A stretch of DNA of 64,000 nt from Xaviernesmea rhizosphaerae (GCF_001938945.1 NZ_MKIO01000040.1:238941-302940), one strand, 5' to 3'; positions 27,624 through 38,060 are shown, counted from the stretch's first letter. Numbers and translations: made by a program. The notes: generated by a model from the letters alone, not told the origin.

Positions 27624-27675
27624 GCGCTTGCGCAATCGAATGGCGGCCGAGTGGCCGCGATCGATTGCGCAGCGC
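27624..27675. repeat. Long imperfect hairpin between lptA and lptB
   Basis: Outer arms GCGCTTGCGCAATCGA (27624-27639) and TCGATTGCGCAGCGC (27661-27675) pair fully apart from one bulged T. The interior pairs GCGGCC (27643-27648) with GGCCGC (27653-27658) around GAGT. The total is about 21 base pairs, starting 12 bases after the lptA stop, with no T-run on either side. Confidence 0.75.
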
Positions 27676-27833
27676 CGGATGGCGCGCCAGCATGCCGGCG
27701 TGATCGAGCCGATCGCCACAACAGGCCATCGGTTTTCATGACCGGCGATCGACGATATGGACCGGTCCTGCAGGCTGCAGCGCGAGGGCGATTGCCCGGC
27801 CTCGGCGGATGACCACAGTTCGAGACGGAACCC

Positions 27834-28661
27834 TTGTCACTCTTCTCCTTCCTCAAAGATTCGCCCCGTAAATCCGAGCCCGCCGCGCAACCGCGCGCGA
27901 TCGTCATCGAGGGCGAGGAGGGCGACCGCGCCCGTTTCGACGGCACGCTGATCGCCCGCAACATCACCAAGTCCTACAATGCGCGCCGTGTGGTGCGCGG
28001 GGTGTCGCTGGTGGTGCGGCGCGGCGAGGCCGTGGGCCTGCTCGGCCCGAACGGGGCGGGCAAGACCACCTGCTTCTACATGATCACAGGGCTTGTGCCG
28101 GTCGATGAAGGCGCGATCGAGATCAACGGCAACGACGTGACCTCCATGCCGATGTATCGCCGCGCCCGCCTCGGCGTCGGCTATCTGCCACAGGAAGCCT
28201 CGATCTTCCGCGGCCTGTCGGTCGAGGACAATATTCGCGCGGTTCTCGAATTCCACGAGAAGGACAGCGCCAAGCAGGAAGCCAAGCTCAACGATCTTCT
28301 GGACGAGTTCCACATCGCCCATCTGCGCAAGGCGGCGGCGGTCTCGCTGTCGGGCGGCGAACGCCGGCGGCTGGAAATCGCCCGTGCTCTGGCCACCGAC
28401 CCGACCTTCATGCTGCTGGACGAGCCCTTCGCCGGTGTCGACCCGATCTCGGTTGCCGACATTCAGGCGCTTGTGCGCCATCTCACCTCGCGCGGCATCG
28501 GCGTGCTGATCACCGACCATAATGTCCGCGAGACGCTGGGGCTGATCGACCGCGCCTATATCATCCATGACGGCGAAGTGCTGACTCATGGGCGCGCCAA
28601 TGACATCGTCGCCAATCCCGACGTGCGACGCCTGTATCTCGGCGACAACTTCAGTCTTTGA
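27834..28661 (+). CDS. lptB: LPS export ABC transporter ATP-binding protein LptB
   Basis: 275-residue ABC ATPase that powers LPS extraction with LptFG. Walker A is GPNGAGKTT at 71-79, the signature LSGGERRRLEIARAL begins near 171, Walker B is MLLDEPFAGVDP near 192, and the H-loop is ITDHNVRET. An N-terminal extension of about 35 residues precedes the usual LptB start. The first codon is a TTG preceded by GAGACGG; no better in-frame ATG exists upstream. Immediately followed by rpoN, as in most proteobacteria. Confidence 0.93.
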   Translation: MSLFSFLKDSPRKSEPAAQPRAIVIEGEEGDRARFDGTLIARNITKSYNARRVVRGVSLVVRRGEAVGLLGPNGAGKTTCFYMITGLVPVDEGAIEINGNDVTSMPMYRRARLGVGYLPQEASIFRGLSVEDNIRAVLEFHEKDSAKQEAKLNDLLDEFHIAHLRKAAAVSLSGGERRRLEIARALATDPTFMLLDEPFAGVDPISVADIQALVRHLTSRGIGVLITDHNVRETLGLIDRAYIIHDGEVLTHGRANDIVANPDVRRLYLGDNFSL

Positions 28662-29032
28662 CCCATGCGCATGCGGCCGCGCATCTTCGCGGCCGATCTT
28701 CTCAGTTAAGCTTATATTTGTCCTGCCGCACAGACGACTTGACCTCGCCGAAAACTTGCGCGAGGCTTGCGCAGTCTGAATGTCCGCCCGGTTTCCGCTC
28801 CTGCCCCTGCCTCCGACCCGCCTAATGAGGCTGGACGTCGCGCTTTGTTGCCTTTTGCACAGGCGCATGCCCCAAAAGCAGGCAGGATTTTCGCGCAAGA
28901 GACCTATTCTTCCCCGCCGCCGCTTGACCAAACCTCCTGAATAAGCAATTTTTGGGCCAACTGATTGAGACCGGATGCATGGCTGAAAAACAGCCCGCCG
29001 GTTCGGACGGTGAAGGGGAGTTTCGCGTCCAC
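28662..29032. other. Intergenic region lptB-rpoN
   Basis: About 370 bases. It contains an 8-base-pair hairpin CGGCCGCG/CGCGGCCG with a 6-base loop at 28674-28695, 13 bases after the lptB stop and followed by ATCTTCTC: a weak terminator or attenuator. Nothing else recognised. Confidence 0.5.
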
Positions 29033-30580
<1,548 letters not shown>

Positions 30581-30931
30581 GCGCCTCCCCAATCCTGGCG
30601 AGAGCCTCGAAAAATGGAACGCAAGGTGGGTGATCGTCGAAAATCCGCAGGATAACAATAAGTTGAAACCGAAAGCGCCTGTCGCGCATGCCTTCAGCCG
30701 CGCGGATGAGACGCCTGTCTTCTGCATCCTTGGTTGCGGCAGCACGGTTGACTTCGCGTAAATGATCCATTAACCCGCGCCCCAACGAAAGCCCGGCGCC
30801 GGGTTTTCATGGTACAAGCTCGCGGCAGGACAGAAACGCGTTATCCCGCGTCCAGCCGATGGGGAATGGCTTCACCCGAAAGCGGCGTTGGAATAGACTG
30901 GTCACGCAAATCATGAAAGAGAGGAAACTCC
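30581..30931. other. 351-base gap between rpoN and hpf
   Basis: No gene seen. A near-palindrome AAAGCCCGGC/GCCGGGTTTT at 30788-30807 could form a compact terminator-like hairpin reading plus, ending in TTTT. Any hpf promoter would lie downstream of it. Confidence 0.45.
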
Positions 30932-31507
30932 ATGAGTGTGCGTGTATCCGGTAAAAACATGGATGTCGGCGATGCGTTTCGGACGCGGATCGAGGATCAT
31001 ATCGCTCAGGCCGTCACCAAATATTTCGACGGAGGATATTCGAGCCAGGTCACCGTGGCGAAGTCCGGTGCGGGGTTCAGCGCGGACTGCAAGGTTCATC
31101 TCGATACGGGGGCGACCCTGCAGGCCAATGGCGAGGCCAATGACCCCCAAGCCGCTTTCGACGGCGCGGCGGAACGGATCGCCAAGCGCATGCGCCGCTA
31201 CAAGCGGCGTTTGAAGGACCACCACAATGGCAATGGCCATGCGGCCTTCTCCGAGGTCTCCTACCGCATCATGGACTCCGTGCCCGACGAGGACGAGGAG
31301 ATTGCGGAGGATTTCGCGCCCACGATCGTGGCCGAAAGCTCCAAGCAGGTGAAGACCATGTCCGTGGCCCATGCCGTGATGGCGCTGGATATGACGGACG
31401 ATCCGCTCGTGATGTTCCGCAATGCCGGAAACGAGCAGATCAACATCGTCTACCGCCGCAACGACGGCAATATCGGCTGGATCGACGCGGCCGCGATCAA
31501 GAGCTGA
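30932..31507 (+). CDS. hpf: Ribosome hibernation promoting factor, long form
   Basis: 191-residue protein that dimerises 70S ribosomes in stationary phase. The N-terminal S30AE domain (about 1-100) has the conserved FDGGYSSQVTVAKSG and FDGAAERIAKRMRRYKRRLKDHH. The C-terminal dimerisation domain (about 130-190) has PLVMFRNAGNEQINIVYRR and ends NIGWIDAAA. This is the long type found in alphaproteobacteria rather than the short gammaproteobacterial one. GAGAGG precedes the ATG. Confidence 0.95.
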   Translation: MSVRVSGKNMDVGDAFRTRIEDHIAQAVTKYFDGGYSSQVTVAKSGAGFSADCKVHLDTGATLQANGEANDPQAAFDGAAERIAKRMRRYKRRLKDHHNGNGHAAFSEVSYRIMDSVPDEDEEIAEDFAPTIVAESSKQVKTMSVAHAVMALDMTDDPLVMFRNAGNEQINIVYRRNDGNIGWIDAAAIKS

Positions 31508-31699
31508 CGACAGACCCGCACGCTGCCTCGCCTCGAAGCTTCGCTTCCTGTGCGGCGCGTTCAAAGCGCGCGGCTGTCGCCGACATCATCCAAGGGGATG
31601 CCCGCCCGCCGGCGGGCAGCCTCTCTATCAGGCGAAAGCCCGTGCCGCTCCGGTCCCGCCAGAAGGACTGGGCGGCGCAGGCGCCAACGGGGACGACGA

Positions 31700-32164
31700 A
31701 TGGCGTTAGCAGGACTGCTGGAACAGGATGCGATCATCCCGGCACTCAAGGTCAATTCGAAGAAGCAGCTGCTTCAGGAAATTTCCGCCAAGGCGGCCAG
31801 GCTGACCGGCCTGAACGAACGCGAGATTTTCGACGTCGTTCTCCAGCGCGAACGCCTGGGCTCGACCGGCGTCGGCAATGGCATCGCCATTCCCCACGGC
31901 AAGCTCGCCCCGCTTCCCGCCATCACCGGCCTGTTCGCCCGGCTGGAAACCCCCGTCGATTTCGAGGCGCTGGACGACCAGCCGGTCGATCTCGTCTTCC
32001 TGCTGCTCGCCCCCGAAGGCGCCGGCGCCGACCACCTCAAGGCGCTCTCGCGCATCGCCCGGGTGCTGCGCGACCCTGACATGGTCTCGCGCCTGCGCGG
32101 CACGGATTCCGCCAGCGCCATCTATGCTTTCTTGAGCGAGGCGCATACGTCGCACGCGGCTTGA
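31700..32164 (+). CDS. ptsN: Nitrogen PTS EIIA component PtsN
   Basis: 154-residue EIIA-Ntr domain protein. The phosphorylatable histidine is H66 in GVGNGIAIPHGK. It receives phosphate from PtsP and NPr and regulates potassium, phosphate and carbon/nitrogen functions; it is not a sugar transporter subunit. GGGGA lies 7 bases upstream of the ATG. Downstream of hpf, as is common in rhizobia. Confidence 0.95.
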   Translation: MALAGLLEQDAIIPALKVNSKKQLLQEISAKAARLTGLNEREIFDVVLQRERLGSTGVGNGIAIPHGKLAPLPAITGLFARLETPVDFEALDDQPVDLVFLLLAPEGAGADHLKALSRIARVLRDPDMVSRLRGTDSASAIYAFLSEAHTSHAA

Positions 32165-32250
32165 GGCTCGCTGTTGATCGGCGTTCGGTCGGATGAGACC
32201 GACCAGCGGTCGTGACATGCATGGCTTTCGGCGCGACACAAACGGCGACA

Positions 32251-32278
32251 ATGCGCCCCGCTCTCCAGCCGGGCGCAT
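32251..32278. terminator. Hairpin between convergent ptsN and EamA genes
   Basis: Eight-base-pair perfect stem ATGCGCCC/GGGCGCAT with a 12-base loop. No T-run follows on either strand, so this is a weak candidate. Confidence 0.3.
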
Positions 32279-32313
32279 GAGGCGCAGTCAGCACGTGACG
32301 GGATTTTCAGAGC

Positions 32314-33174
32314 TCAGCTGAAGCGCTTCGCCCCGGCAACGCAAAGAACCACGATCAGCGTCGAGGCAATCATCGTCCAGGCGATTGGCTCACGCAGGAA
32401 GATCGCGGCGAGCAAAAGGCCGAAAAAGGGCTGGAGCAATTGCAATTGCCCAACGCCGGCAATTCCGCCAAGTGCAAGGCCGCGATACCAGAAGATGAAG
32501 CCAACGAGCATGCTGAAGATCGAGACATAAGCGAGACCGAGCCAGGCGGGCGCGGTCAAGACCGGCAGGCTTGCCGGCAGGCTGGCGAGCGCGATCACCG
32601 TCATGACCGGCAGCGATAGAAGCAGCGCCCAGGAAATCACCTGCCAGCCGCCCAGCCGGCGCGAGAGAGCCGCCCCTTCCGCATAGCCGAGGCCACAGAG
32701 CAGGATGGCAGCGATCATCAGAAGATCGCCCTCAAGCGCGCCGCCTTGCTCGCGTGACAGCGCGAAGCCCGCGACCGTGGCCGCGCCCAGAAGTGAGAAC
32801 AGCCAGAACGCAGGCTTTGGCCGCTCGTCACCGCGCAAGACCCCGAAAATCGCCGTCGACAGCGGCAGAAGACCGATAAAGACAATGGAATGGGCAGCGG
32901 TGATCTGTTGCAGCGCCAGCGCCGTCAAAAGAGGAAAACCGACGACGACGCCGGCGGCGATCATCGCGAGCGATGAGAGATCGGACTTGGCCGGCCGCTT
33001 TTGCCTGAACAGGAAGAGAAAGATCGCGCCGAGAATGGCCGCGATGGCGGCGCGTGCCGAGGTGAGAAAAATCGGATTGAAATCCACCACAGCCACGCGC
33101 GTCGCCGGCAGCGAACCGCTGAAAATCATCACACCCAGGAGCCCACTGCCCCAGCCTGCCATCGATCGCTGCAT
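32314..33174 (-). CDS. EamA/DMT-family transporter (probable metabolite exporter)
   Basis: 286 residues with about ten hydrophobic segments in two EamA repeats (roughly 5-135 and 145-280). Characteristic features are the repeat ends AAHSIVFIGLLPLSTAIFGV and VGQLQLLQPFFGLLLAAIFL, the latter with the conserved Q-P preceding an LREP element. Family members export amino acids, purines or other small metabolites; the substrate here is unknown. It is transcribed divergently from a MocR regulator, 120 bases away, which probably controls it. Confidence 0.88.
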   Translation of the reverse strand: MQRSMAGWGSGLLGVMIFSGSLPATRVAVVDFNPIFLTSARAAIAAILGAIFLFLFRQKRPAKSDLSSLAMIAAGVVVGFPLLTALALQQITAAHSIVFIGLLPLSTAIFGVLRGDERPKPAFWLFSLLGAATVAGFALSREQGGALEGDLLMIAAILLCGLGYAEGAALSRRLGGWQVISWALLLSLPVMTVIALASLPASLPVLTAPAWLGLAYVSIFSMLVGFIFWYRGLALGGIAGVGQLQLLQPFFGLLLAAIFLREPIAWTMIASTLIVVLCVAGAKRFS

Positions 33175-33233
33175 GAAACCTCGCTTTCAAGACGAAGAAC
33201 TACCAGCCGGGTCCTGGCACACACAGGCACAGT

Positions 33234-33261
33234 CCCATACAATCTCGAAAAACCGTATGGG
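33234..33261. promoter_or_regulatory. Inverted repeat in the EamA/MocR divergent promoter
   Basis: CCCATAC (33234-33240) and GTATGGG (33255-33261) form a perfect inverted repeat with 14 bases between, so centres are 21 bases apart. It lies midway between the two start codons. This fits a dimeric regulator contacting one DNA face, presumably the adjacent MocR protein. Confidence 0.5.
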
Positions 33262-33294
33262 TTAATTCACCCCTACAGTGGGAGGTATGCGCAC

Positions 33295-34671
33295 TTGGTC
33301 ACGCAGACGGAACGGGTGATGGCGGCAATCAGGGGCAAGCTTGCGAGCCGGGCGCTTGCCGCAGGCGACCGTCTGCACTCGGTGCGCCGCTTCGCCGAAA
33401 TCATGGGCGTGTCGCCCTCGACCGTGGTGGAGGCCTATGGCCGACTGGAAGCAGCCGGCGTGATCCGCGCGCGGCGCGGCTCCGGCTTTTATGTGGCTGG
33501 ACCAGAGACGCCGCCTATGGCGTTAAGCGAGGCTGCGCCGGCGCGCGAGCGTGCGGTTGATCCCTTCTGGGTATCCCGGCAGGCGCTGGACGCCGATGAG
33601 GATGCGCTGAAGCCCGGCTGCGGCTGGATGCCGACCGCGTCGATGCCGAATGCGGCGATCCGTAAGGCTTTGCGCAATGTGAGCCGCAGCGATGGCGCGG
33701 TGCTTTCGGACTATGGCAGCACCCGGGGATCGGCACGCCTGCGCCGGCTGCTGCTCGGTCGCTTTGCCGAGGAGGGGCTGATGCTTTCTCCAGATCAGCT
33801 CATGCTGACGGGCTCCGGCACCGACGCAATCGATCTCCTCTGCCGGCTTCTGTTGCGTCCCGGTGATACGGTTCTGATCGACGATCCTTGCTATTTCAAT
33901 TTCCAGGCCCTTCTGCGCGCGCATCAGGTCACCATCGCCGGCATTGCCTATACCCCCACCGGGCCTGACATCGCCGCCTTCGAAGAAGCCGTCAGTCGCC
34001 TCCAGCCGCGTCTCTATATAACCAATTCCGCGCTTCACAATCCGACCGGCGCGACGATCTCGCCGCAAACGGCCCATCGTCTCCTGCGTGCGGCCGGCGC
34101 CGCAGGCTTGACCATCATCGAGGATGAAATCTTTGCCGAGTTCGAACCCGCCCCCTCCCCTCGTCTGGCTGTTCTCGATGGGCTGGAACAGGTCATCCGC
34201 ATCGGCAGCTTCTCCAAAACCCTCTCCGCGTCGATCCGCTGCGGCTACATCGCGGCGAGACCTGAATGGATCGAAGCGCTGGTCGACCTTCAGGTCGCCA
34301 CGCGCTTTGGCGGGCCAAGCCCTCTGGCAACCGAGATCCTGGCGGAGGTCATGGCCGGAGGCACCTATCGCAAGCATATAGAGGCATTGCGCAACCGCCT
34401 GACGCGCACACGCCGAGACGTCGCGGAGCAGCTCGCCTCGATCGGCGTTGTTCCCTGGATCACGCCGCGCGGCGGGTTCTATCTCTGGTGCCGTTTGCCG
34501 GAAGGCAAGGATTCGACCATAATCGCCAAACGCTGCATGACCGAAAAAATCATTCTGGCGCCGGGCAATGTCTTCAGCGCCACGCAGTCGGCCGCCGCCT
34601 TCATGCGCTTTAACGTCACGCAGATGGCCGAAGCACGCATCCTGCCCGCTTTGCGCCGGGCAATGGAATGA
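33295..34671 (+). CDS. MocR-type regulator: GntR helix-turn-helix fused to a PLP aminotransferase-like domain
   Basis: 458 residues. The N-terminal winged helix (about 5-70) contains DRLHSVRRFAEIMGVSPST and VIRARRGSGFYV. The C-terminal fold-type-I aminotransferase domain (about 110-458) has the PLP-binding lysine K308 in GSFSKTLSAS and the aspartate/tyrosine region IDDPCYFNFQALL. MocR proteins use PLP or its adducts as effectors and regulate transporters and PLP, GABA or taurine metabolism. No in-frame ATG precedes the domain closely. A TTG at 33295, 9 bases after GGAGG, gives the best start. Divergent from an EamA exporter. Confidence 0.88.
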   Translation: MVTQTERVMAAIRGKLASRALAAGDRLHSVRRFAEIMGVSPSTVVEAYGRLEAAGVIRARRGSGFYVAGPETPPMALSEAAPARERAVDPFWVSRQALDADEDALKPGCGWMPTASMPNAAIRKALRNVSRSDGAVLSDYGSTRGSARLRRLLLGRFAEEGLMLSPDQLMLTGSGTDAIDLLCRLLLRPGDTVLIDDPCYFNFQALLRAHQVTIAGIAYTPTGPDIAAFEEAVSRLQPRLYITNSALHNPTGATISPQTAHRLLRAAGAAGLTIIEDEIFAEFEPAPSPRLAVLDGLEQVIRIGSFSKTLSASIRCGYIAARPEWIEALVDLQVATRFGGPSPLATEILAEVMAGGTYRKHIEALRNRLTRTRRDVAEQLASIGVVPWITPRGGFYLWCRLPEGKDSTIIAKRCMTEKIILAPGNVFSATQSAAAFMRFNVTQMAEARILPALRRAME

Positions 34672-34700
34672 GCCGCTCGACTCCGCACAACCCATCCACG

Positions 34701-34725
34701 AAAAAGGCCGGGCAATGCCCGGCCT
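34701..34725 (-). terminator. Rho-independent terminator of grpE
   Basis: Read on the minus strand: stem AGGCCGGGC/GCCCGGCCT, loop ATT, followed by TTTTT. It lies 30 bases beyond the grpE stop and between convergent grpE and mocR. Confidence 0.85.
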
Positions 34726-34754
34726 CTCACGCGTCATAATTCTCACCCGCAGGC

Positions 34755-35405
34755 TCAGCCCGCAGCCGGCGTCTCGGCTTCCGCTGCGGCCACCTTCGGG
34801 CCGCCCTTGGACACGCCGACCATGGCCGGGCGCAGCACGCGCTCGCCGATGGTGAAGCCGGCCTGGACCACCTGCACCACGGTGTTGTGCGGCACTTCGG
34901 GATTGGGCACCTCGAACATGGCCTGGTGGAAGTTCGGGTCGAACTTCTGGCCGACGGGTTCGAGCTTCTTCACGCCGTGGCGCTCCAGCGCCGAGAGCAT
35001 CGAGCGCTCGGTCATGTCCACGCCTTCCACCAGCGTCGAGAAGCCGGGATCGCCCGAGGCCAGCGCCTCGGTCGGGATTGCTTCCAGTGCGCGGCGCAGA
35101 TTGTCCGACACGGCCAGCATGTCGCGGGCGAAGGAGGCCACCGCATAGGTCTTGGCATCCTTCACGTCGCGCTCGGTGCGCCGGCGCAGATTGTCCATCT
35201 CGGCGGCGAGCCGCAGATAGCGGTCGCGCAGCTCAGCATTTTCGGCCTTGAGCGCCTCGGCCGGATCGGGAGAGGCCTCTGCGGCGGCCGGGGCTTCCTG
35301 AACGCCCGCTTCCGGCGCGGCGGTTTCGGCAGCGGTCTCGGCGTGGGTCTGCGCCAGATGCTCTTCCGCCCCGTCTGCTGGACGCTTGTTCGTTTCGTCG
35401 GTCAT
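34755..35405 (-). CDS. grpE: Nucleotide exchange factor GrpE
   Basis: Co-chaperone that releases ADP from DnaK. 216 residues: an acidic Ala-rich N-terminus (about 1-65), a long coiled coil with LRDRYLRLAAEMDNLRRRTE, and the C-terminal beta domain with FDPNFHQAMFEV and the conserved VVQAGFTIGERVLRPAMVGVS (in part). Of two ATGs, 35405 gives the rhizobial consensus MTDET and has GGAG 6 bases upstream; 35429 would add eight residues. It is followed by a strong terminator and lies downstream of hrcA on the same strand. Confidence 0.95.
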   Translation of the reverse strand: MTDETNKRPADGAEEHLAQTHAETAAETAAPEAGVQEAPAAAEASPDPAEALKAENAELRDRYLRLAAEMDNLRRRTERDVKDAKTYAVASFARDMLAVSDNLRRALEAIPTEALASGDPGFSTLVEGVDMTERSMLSALERHGVKKLEPVGQKFDPNFHQAMFEVPNPEVPHNTVVQVVQAGFTIGERVLRPAMVGVSKGGPKVAAAEAETPAAG

Positions 35406-35607
35406 GGACGTCTCCGCATTGTCCGTCATTGTCGATTTTCGGCCCCGATATCGAACTTCGGCGGGCAAAAATCAAGGGTTGACGGGCGTTTCGCGCCGTC
35501 TCTCGCCTGTCTCGCGCGCAAGGCGAGCGGTCGAAAACGGGCAAGGACAGGCTAAGGCAGGAGACACGCCCTCCGTGCAGGATCGTGTTCGGGATGGGAA
35601 GCGCAGC

Positions 35608-36687
35608 TCAGCGCGCCAGCCGCGACATCAGCTGGGCGGTGTAATCCACCATCGGCACGATGCGGGAATAGTTGAGCCGGGTGGGGCCGATGACGCCGAC
35701 GGCGCCGATGATGCGGTTTTCCTCGTCGCGATAGGGCGCGACGATCAGCGAGGAGCCGGAAAGCGAGAACAGCTTGTTTTCCGAGCCGATGAAGATGCGC
35801 ACGCCCGGCCCGGTTTCGGCCAGGTTGAGGATTTCGATCAGGCTGTCCTTCTTTTCGAGATCGTCGAACAGAAGCCGCAGCCGGTCGAGATCCTCCGCGC
35901 CGGCCAAGCCCTCCAGCAGGTTGGCTCGGCCGCGCACGATCAGCCGGGTGGGATTGTCCCCCTCCCCGCCGCCGGACCATATCGCCAGCCCGCGCTCCAC
36001 CAGATCCTGGGAGAGCGTGTCGAGCTCGCGCCGGATGGTTTCCTTGACCTTCTGCATCTGCCGCTTCAGCTCGCCCAGCGTCTGGCCGGCAAGATGGGCG
36101 TTGAGGAAATTGGCGGCCTCGGTCAGCTGCGCGCTAGTGACCCCGCTCGGCAGCTCGATGATGCGGTTTTCCACTTGGTCCTGCGCGCCGACCAGAACGG
36201 CCAGCGCCTTGTTGGGCGCCAGCCGCACGAATTCGACGTGCTTGAGCATGGTGTCGGACTTGGCGGTGATCACTAGCCCAGCGCCGCGCGACATGCCCGA
36301 GAGCATCTGGCTCGCCTGGGTCAAAAGGCCTTCCACCGTGCGGTCAGGCTCGGAGCGGCGCACCTGCCGGTCGATCGAGGCGCGGTCTTCCTGCGAAAGG
36401 TCGCTCACCTGCATGAAACTGTCGACGAAGAAGCGCAGGCCGCCCTGCGTCGGCAGCCGCCCGGCGCTGATATGCGGGGCATAGATCAGGCCGAGATCTT
36501 CCAGATCGCTCATCACATTGCGCACGGAGGCAGGCGAGAGCGACATCGGCAGCAGCCGGGACAGGCTGCGCGAGCCCACGGGCTCGCCGCTTTCCAGATA
36601 GCTCTCCACGATGCGGCGGAAGATCTCCGCCGAACGCTCGTCGAGCGCGGACAGTCTCTCTCGCATCGTCGCAGGGTCACGCAACAT
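35608..36687 (-). CDS. hrcA: Heat-inducible transcription repressor HrcA
   Basis: 359-residue repressor of CIRCE-containing chaperone operons. The N-terminal winged helix has YLESGEPVGSRSLSRLLPMS and LSPASVRNVMSDLEDLGLI (given in parts), with SAGRLPTQGGLRFFVD marking the family. The C-terminal GAF-like domain ends GVIGPTRLNYSRIVPMVDYT. Divergent from rph, with grpE downstream. No CIRCE element lies upstream of hrcA or grpE in this window, so its targets (typically groESL) are elsewhere. Confidence 0.96.
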   Translation of the reverse strand: MLRDPATMRERLSALDERSAEIFRRIVESYLESGEPVGSRSLSRLLPMSLSPASVRNVMSDLEDLGLIYAPHISAGRLPTQGGLRFFVDSFMQVSDLSQEDRASIDRQVRRSEPDRTVEGLLTQASQMLSGMSRGAGLVITAKSDTMLKHVEFVRLAPNKALAVLVGAQDQVENRIIELPSGVTSAQLTEAANFLNAHLAGQTLGELKRQMQKVKETIRRELDTLSQDLVERGLAIWSGGGEGDNPTRLIVRGRANLLEGLAGAEDLDRLRLLFDDLEKKDSLIEILNLAETGPGVRIFIGSENKLFSLSGSSLIVAPYRDEENRIIGAVGVIGPTRLNYSRIVPMVDYTAQLMSRLAR

Positions 36688-36748
36688 ATCGAACCTGTGA
36701 TCTCCAGATGCCGATCCGGCCCCGGACGGGCCCTGTGTTCAAACGTTC

Positions 36749-36776
36749 AATATAATGGCGCGGCGCACAAGTTCAA
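36749..36776 (-). promoter_or_regulatory. Candidate promoter of hrcA
   Basis: On the minus strand, TTGAAC, a 16-base spacer and TATATT, about 60 bases before the hrcA start. Two further GTTCAA copies (plus strand 36737-36742 and 36745-36750) lie beside the -10 region, so an overlapping regulatory site is possible. Confidence 0.45.
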
Positions 36777-36888
36777 AGAATTTCCGCTGCCGCCGCGAGA
36801 TCGCCGCCGTGCGACCGGGCGGCGCTTTCCTTTCCGGCGCAGGCGCACTAAAAGACGCGACCAGAAACAAACAAGGACAATGACGACG

Positions 36889-37608
36889 ATGCGGCCCTCC
36901 GGCAGAAAAACCGACCAGATGCGCAAGGTGAGCTTCGAGCGCCGGATCTCCAAGCATGCGGAAGGCTCCTGCCTCGTCAAGTTCGGCGATACCCATGTTC
37001 TGTGCACCGCCAGCCTGGAAGACAAGACGCCGCCGTGGCTGCGCAACAGCGGCAAGGGCTGGGTGACCGCCGAATACGGCATGCTGCCGCGCGCCACCGG
37101 CGAGCGCATGAAGCGCGAGGCTGCCTCCGGCAAGCAGAGCGGCCGCACCCAGGAAATCCAGCGCCTCATCGGCCGCTCGCTGCGCGCCGTGGTCGACCTG
37201 CAGGCGCTGGGCGAGCGCCAGATCTCGATCGACTGCGACGTGCTGCAGGCCGATGGCGGCACCCGAACGGCGGCCATCACCGGCGCCTGGCTGGCGCTGC
37301 GCGACTGCCTGGCCTGGATGGAAAGCCGCAACATGATCAAGCTCGAGAAGGTGCTGAAGGACCATGTCGCCGCCATCTCCTGCGGCATCTTCGCCGGCCA
37401 GACCGTGATCGATCTCGATTATCTCGAGGACTCCACCGCCGAGACCGACGCCAATTTCGTCATGACCGGCTCGGGCGGGATCGTCGAGATCCAGGGCACG
37501 GCCGAAGGCGCGCCTTTCAGCGAAGAGCAGTTTTCCGCGCTGATGGGCCTGGCCAAGAGCGGCATCGGCGAGCTGGTGGCGCTGCAGAAGGCGGCGCTGG
37601 AGGGCTGA
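36889..37608 (+). CDS. rph: Ribonuclease PH
   Basis: Phosphate-dependent 3'-5' exoribonuclease that trims tRNA 3' ends. 239 residues, the family's usual length. Start MRPSGRKTDQMRKVSFER; conserved GWVTAEYGMLPRAT with GRTQEIQRLIGRSLRAVVDL (in part); and the active-site region IDCDVLQADGGTRTAAITGA. Of two close ATGs (36880, 36889) the second is correctly spaced (11 bases) from AAGGA and matches the family start. Followed after 35 bases by a VOC gene and then rdgB and hemW. Confidence 0.96.
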   Translation: MRPSGRKTDQMRKVSFERRISKHAEGSCLVKFGDTHVLCTASLEDKTPPWLRNSGKGWVTAEYGMLPRATGERMKREAASGKQSGRTQEIQRLIGRSLRAVVDLQALGERQISIDCDVLQADGGTRTAAITGAWLALRDCLAWMESRNMIKLEKVLKDHVAAISCGIFAGQTVIDLDYLEDSTAETDANFVMTGSGGIVEIQGTAEGAPFSEEQFSALMGLAKSGIGELVALQKAALEG

Positions 37609-37643
37609 GCCCGGCAGGATCGAGCGAAGGAGAACGTGAGACC

Positions 37644-38060
37644 ATGGCAGCGCTGGACGGCATTCTGGAAACCGCACTCTATGCCGAGGATCTCGATGCC
37701 GCGGCCGCGTTTTACGGCGGCCTGCTCGGGCTTGACGAGATCGCCCGCGTGGCGGGCCGGCATGTGTTCTTCCGCTGCGGCCCGTCCGTGCTGCTGATCT
37801 TCAATCCGGAGGCGACCATCAGGCCGCCCTCGCCCGAGGTGGCGCTGGCCGCGCCGCCCCATGGCGCCAAAGGCCCGGGCCATGCCTGTTTCCGCGCATC
37901 GCCGCCCGTGCTCGATGCCTGGCGGGCGCGGCTGATCGACAAGGGCGTGCCGATCGAGACGGAGATCACCTGGCCGAACGGCGCGCGTTCTCTCTATTTT
38001 CGTGATCCCGCGGGCAACAGCCTGGAGATCGCCGAACCGAAACTCTGGGACCTTGGCTGA
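37644..38060 (+). CDS. VOC family protein (glyoxalase/dioxygenase fold)
   Basis: 138-residue VOC-fold protein: ILETALYAEDLDAAAAFYGG at the N-terminus and the closing SLYFRDPAGNSLEIAEP with the usual R/F-D-P-x-G-N-x-x-E metal-edge motif. AAGGAGA lies 10 bases before the ATG. Function unknown; in rhizobia a VOC gene commonly lies between rph and rdgB. Probably part of an rph-VOC-rdgB-hemW transcript. Confidence 0.87.
   Translation: MAALDGILETALYAEDLDAAAAFYGGLLGLDEIARVAGRHVFFRCGPSVLLIFNPEATIRPPSPEVALAAPPHGAKGPGHACFRASPPVLDAWRARLIDKGVPIETEITWPNGARSLYFRDPAGNSLEIAEPKLWDLG

Noticed and set aside
36688..36888. CIRCE element near hrcA
   Set aside because: No TTAGCACTC-N9-GAGTGCTAA or close variant found upstream of hrcA, rph or grpE.
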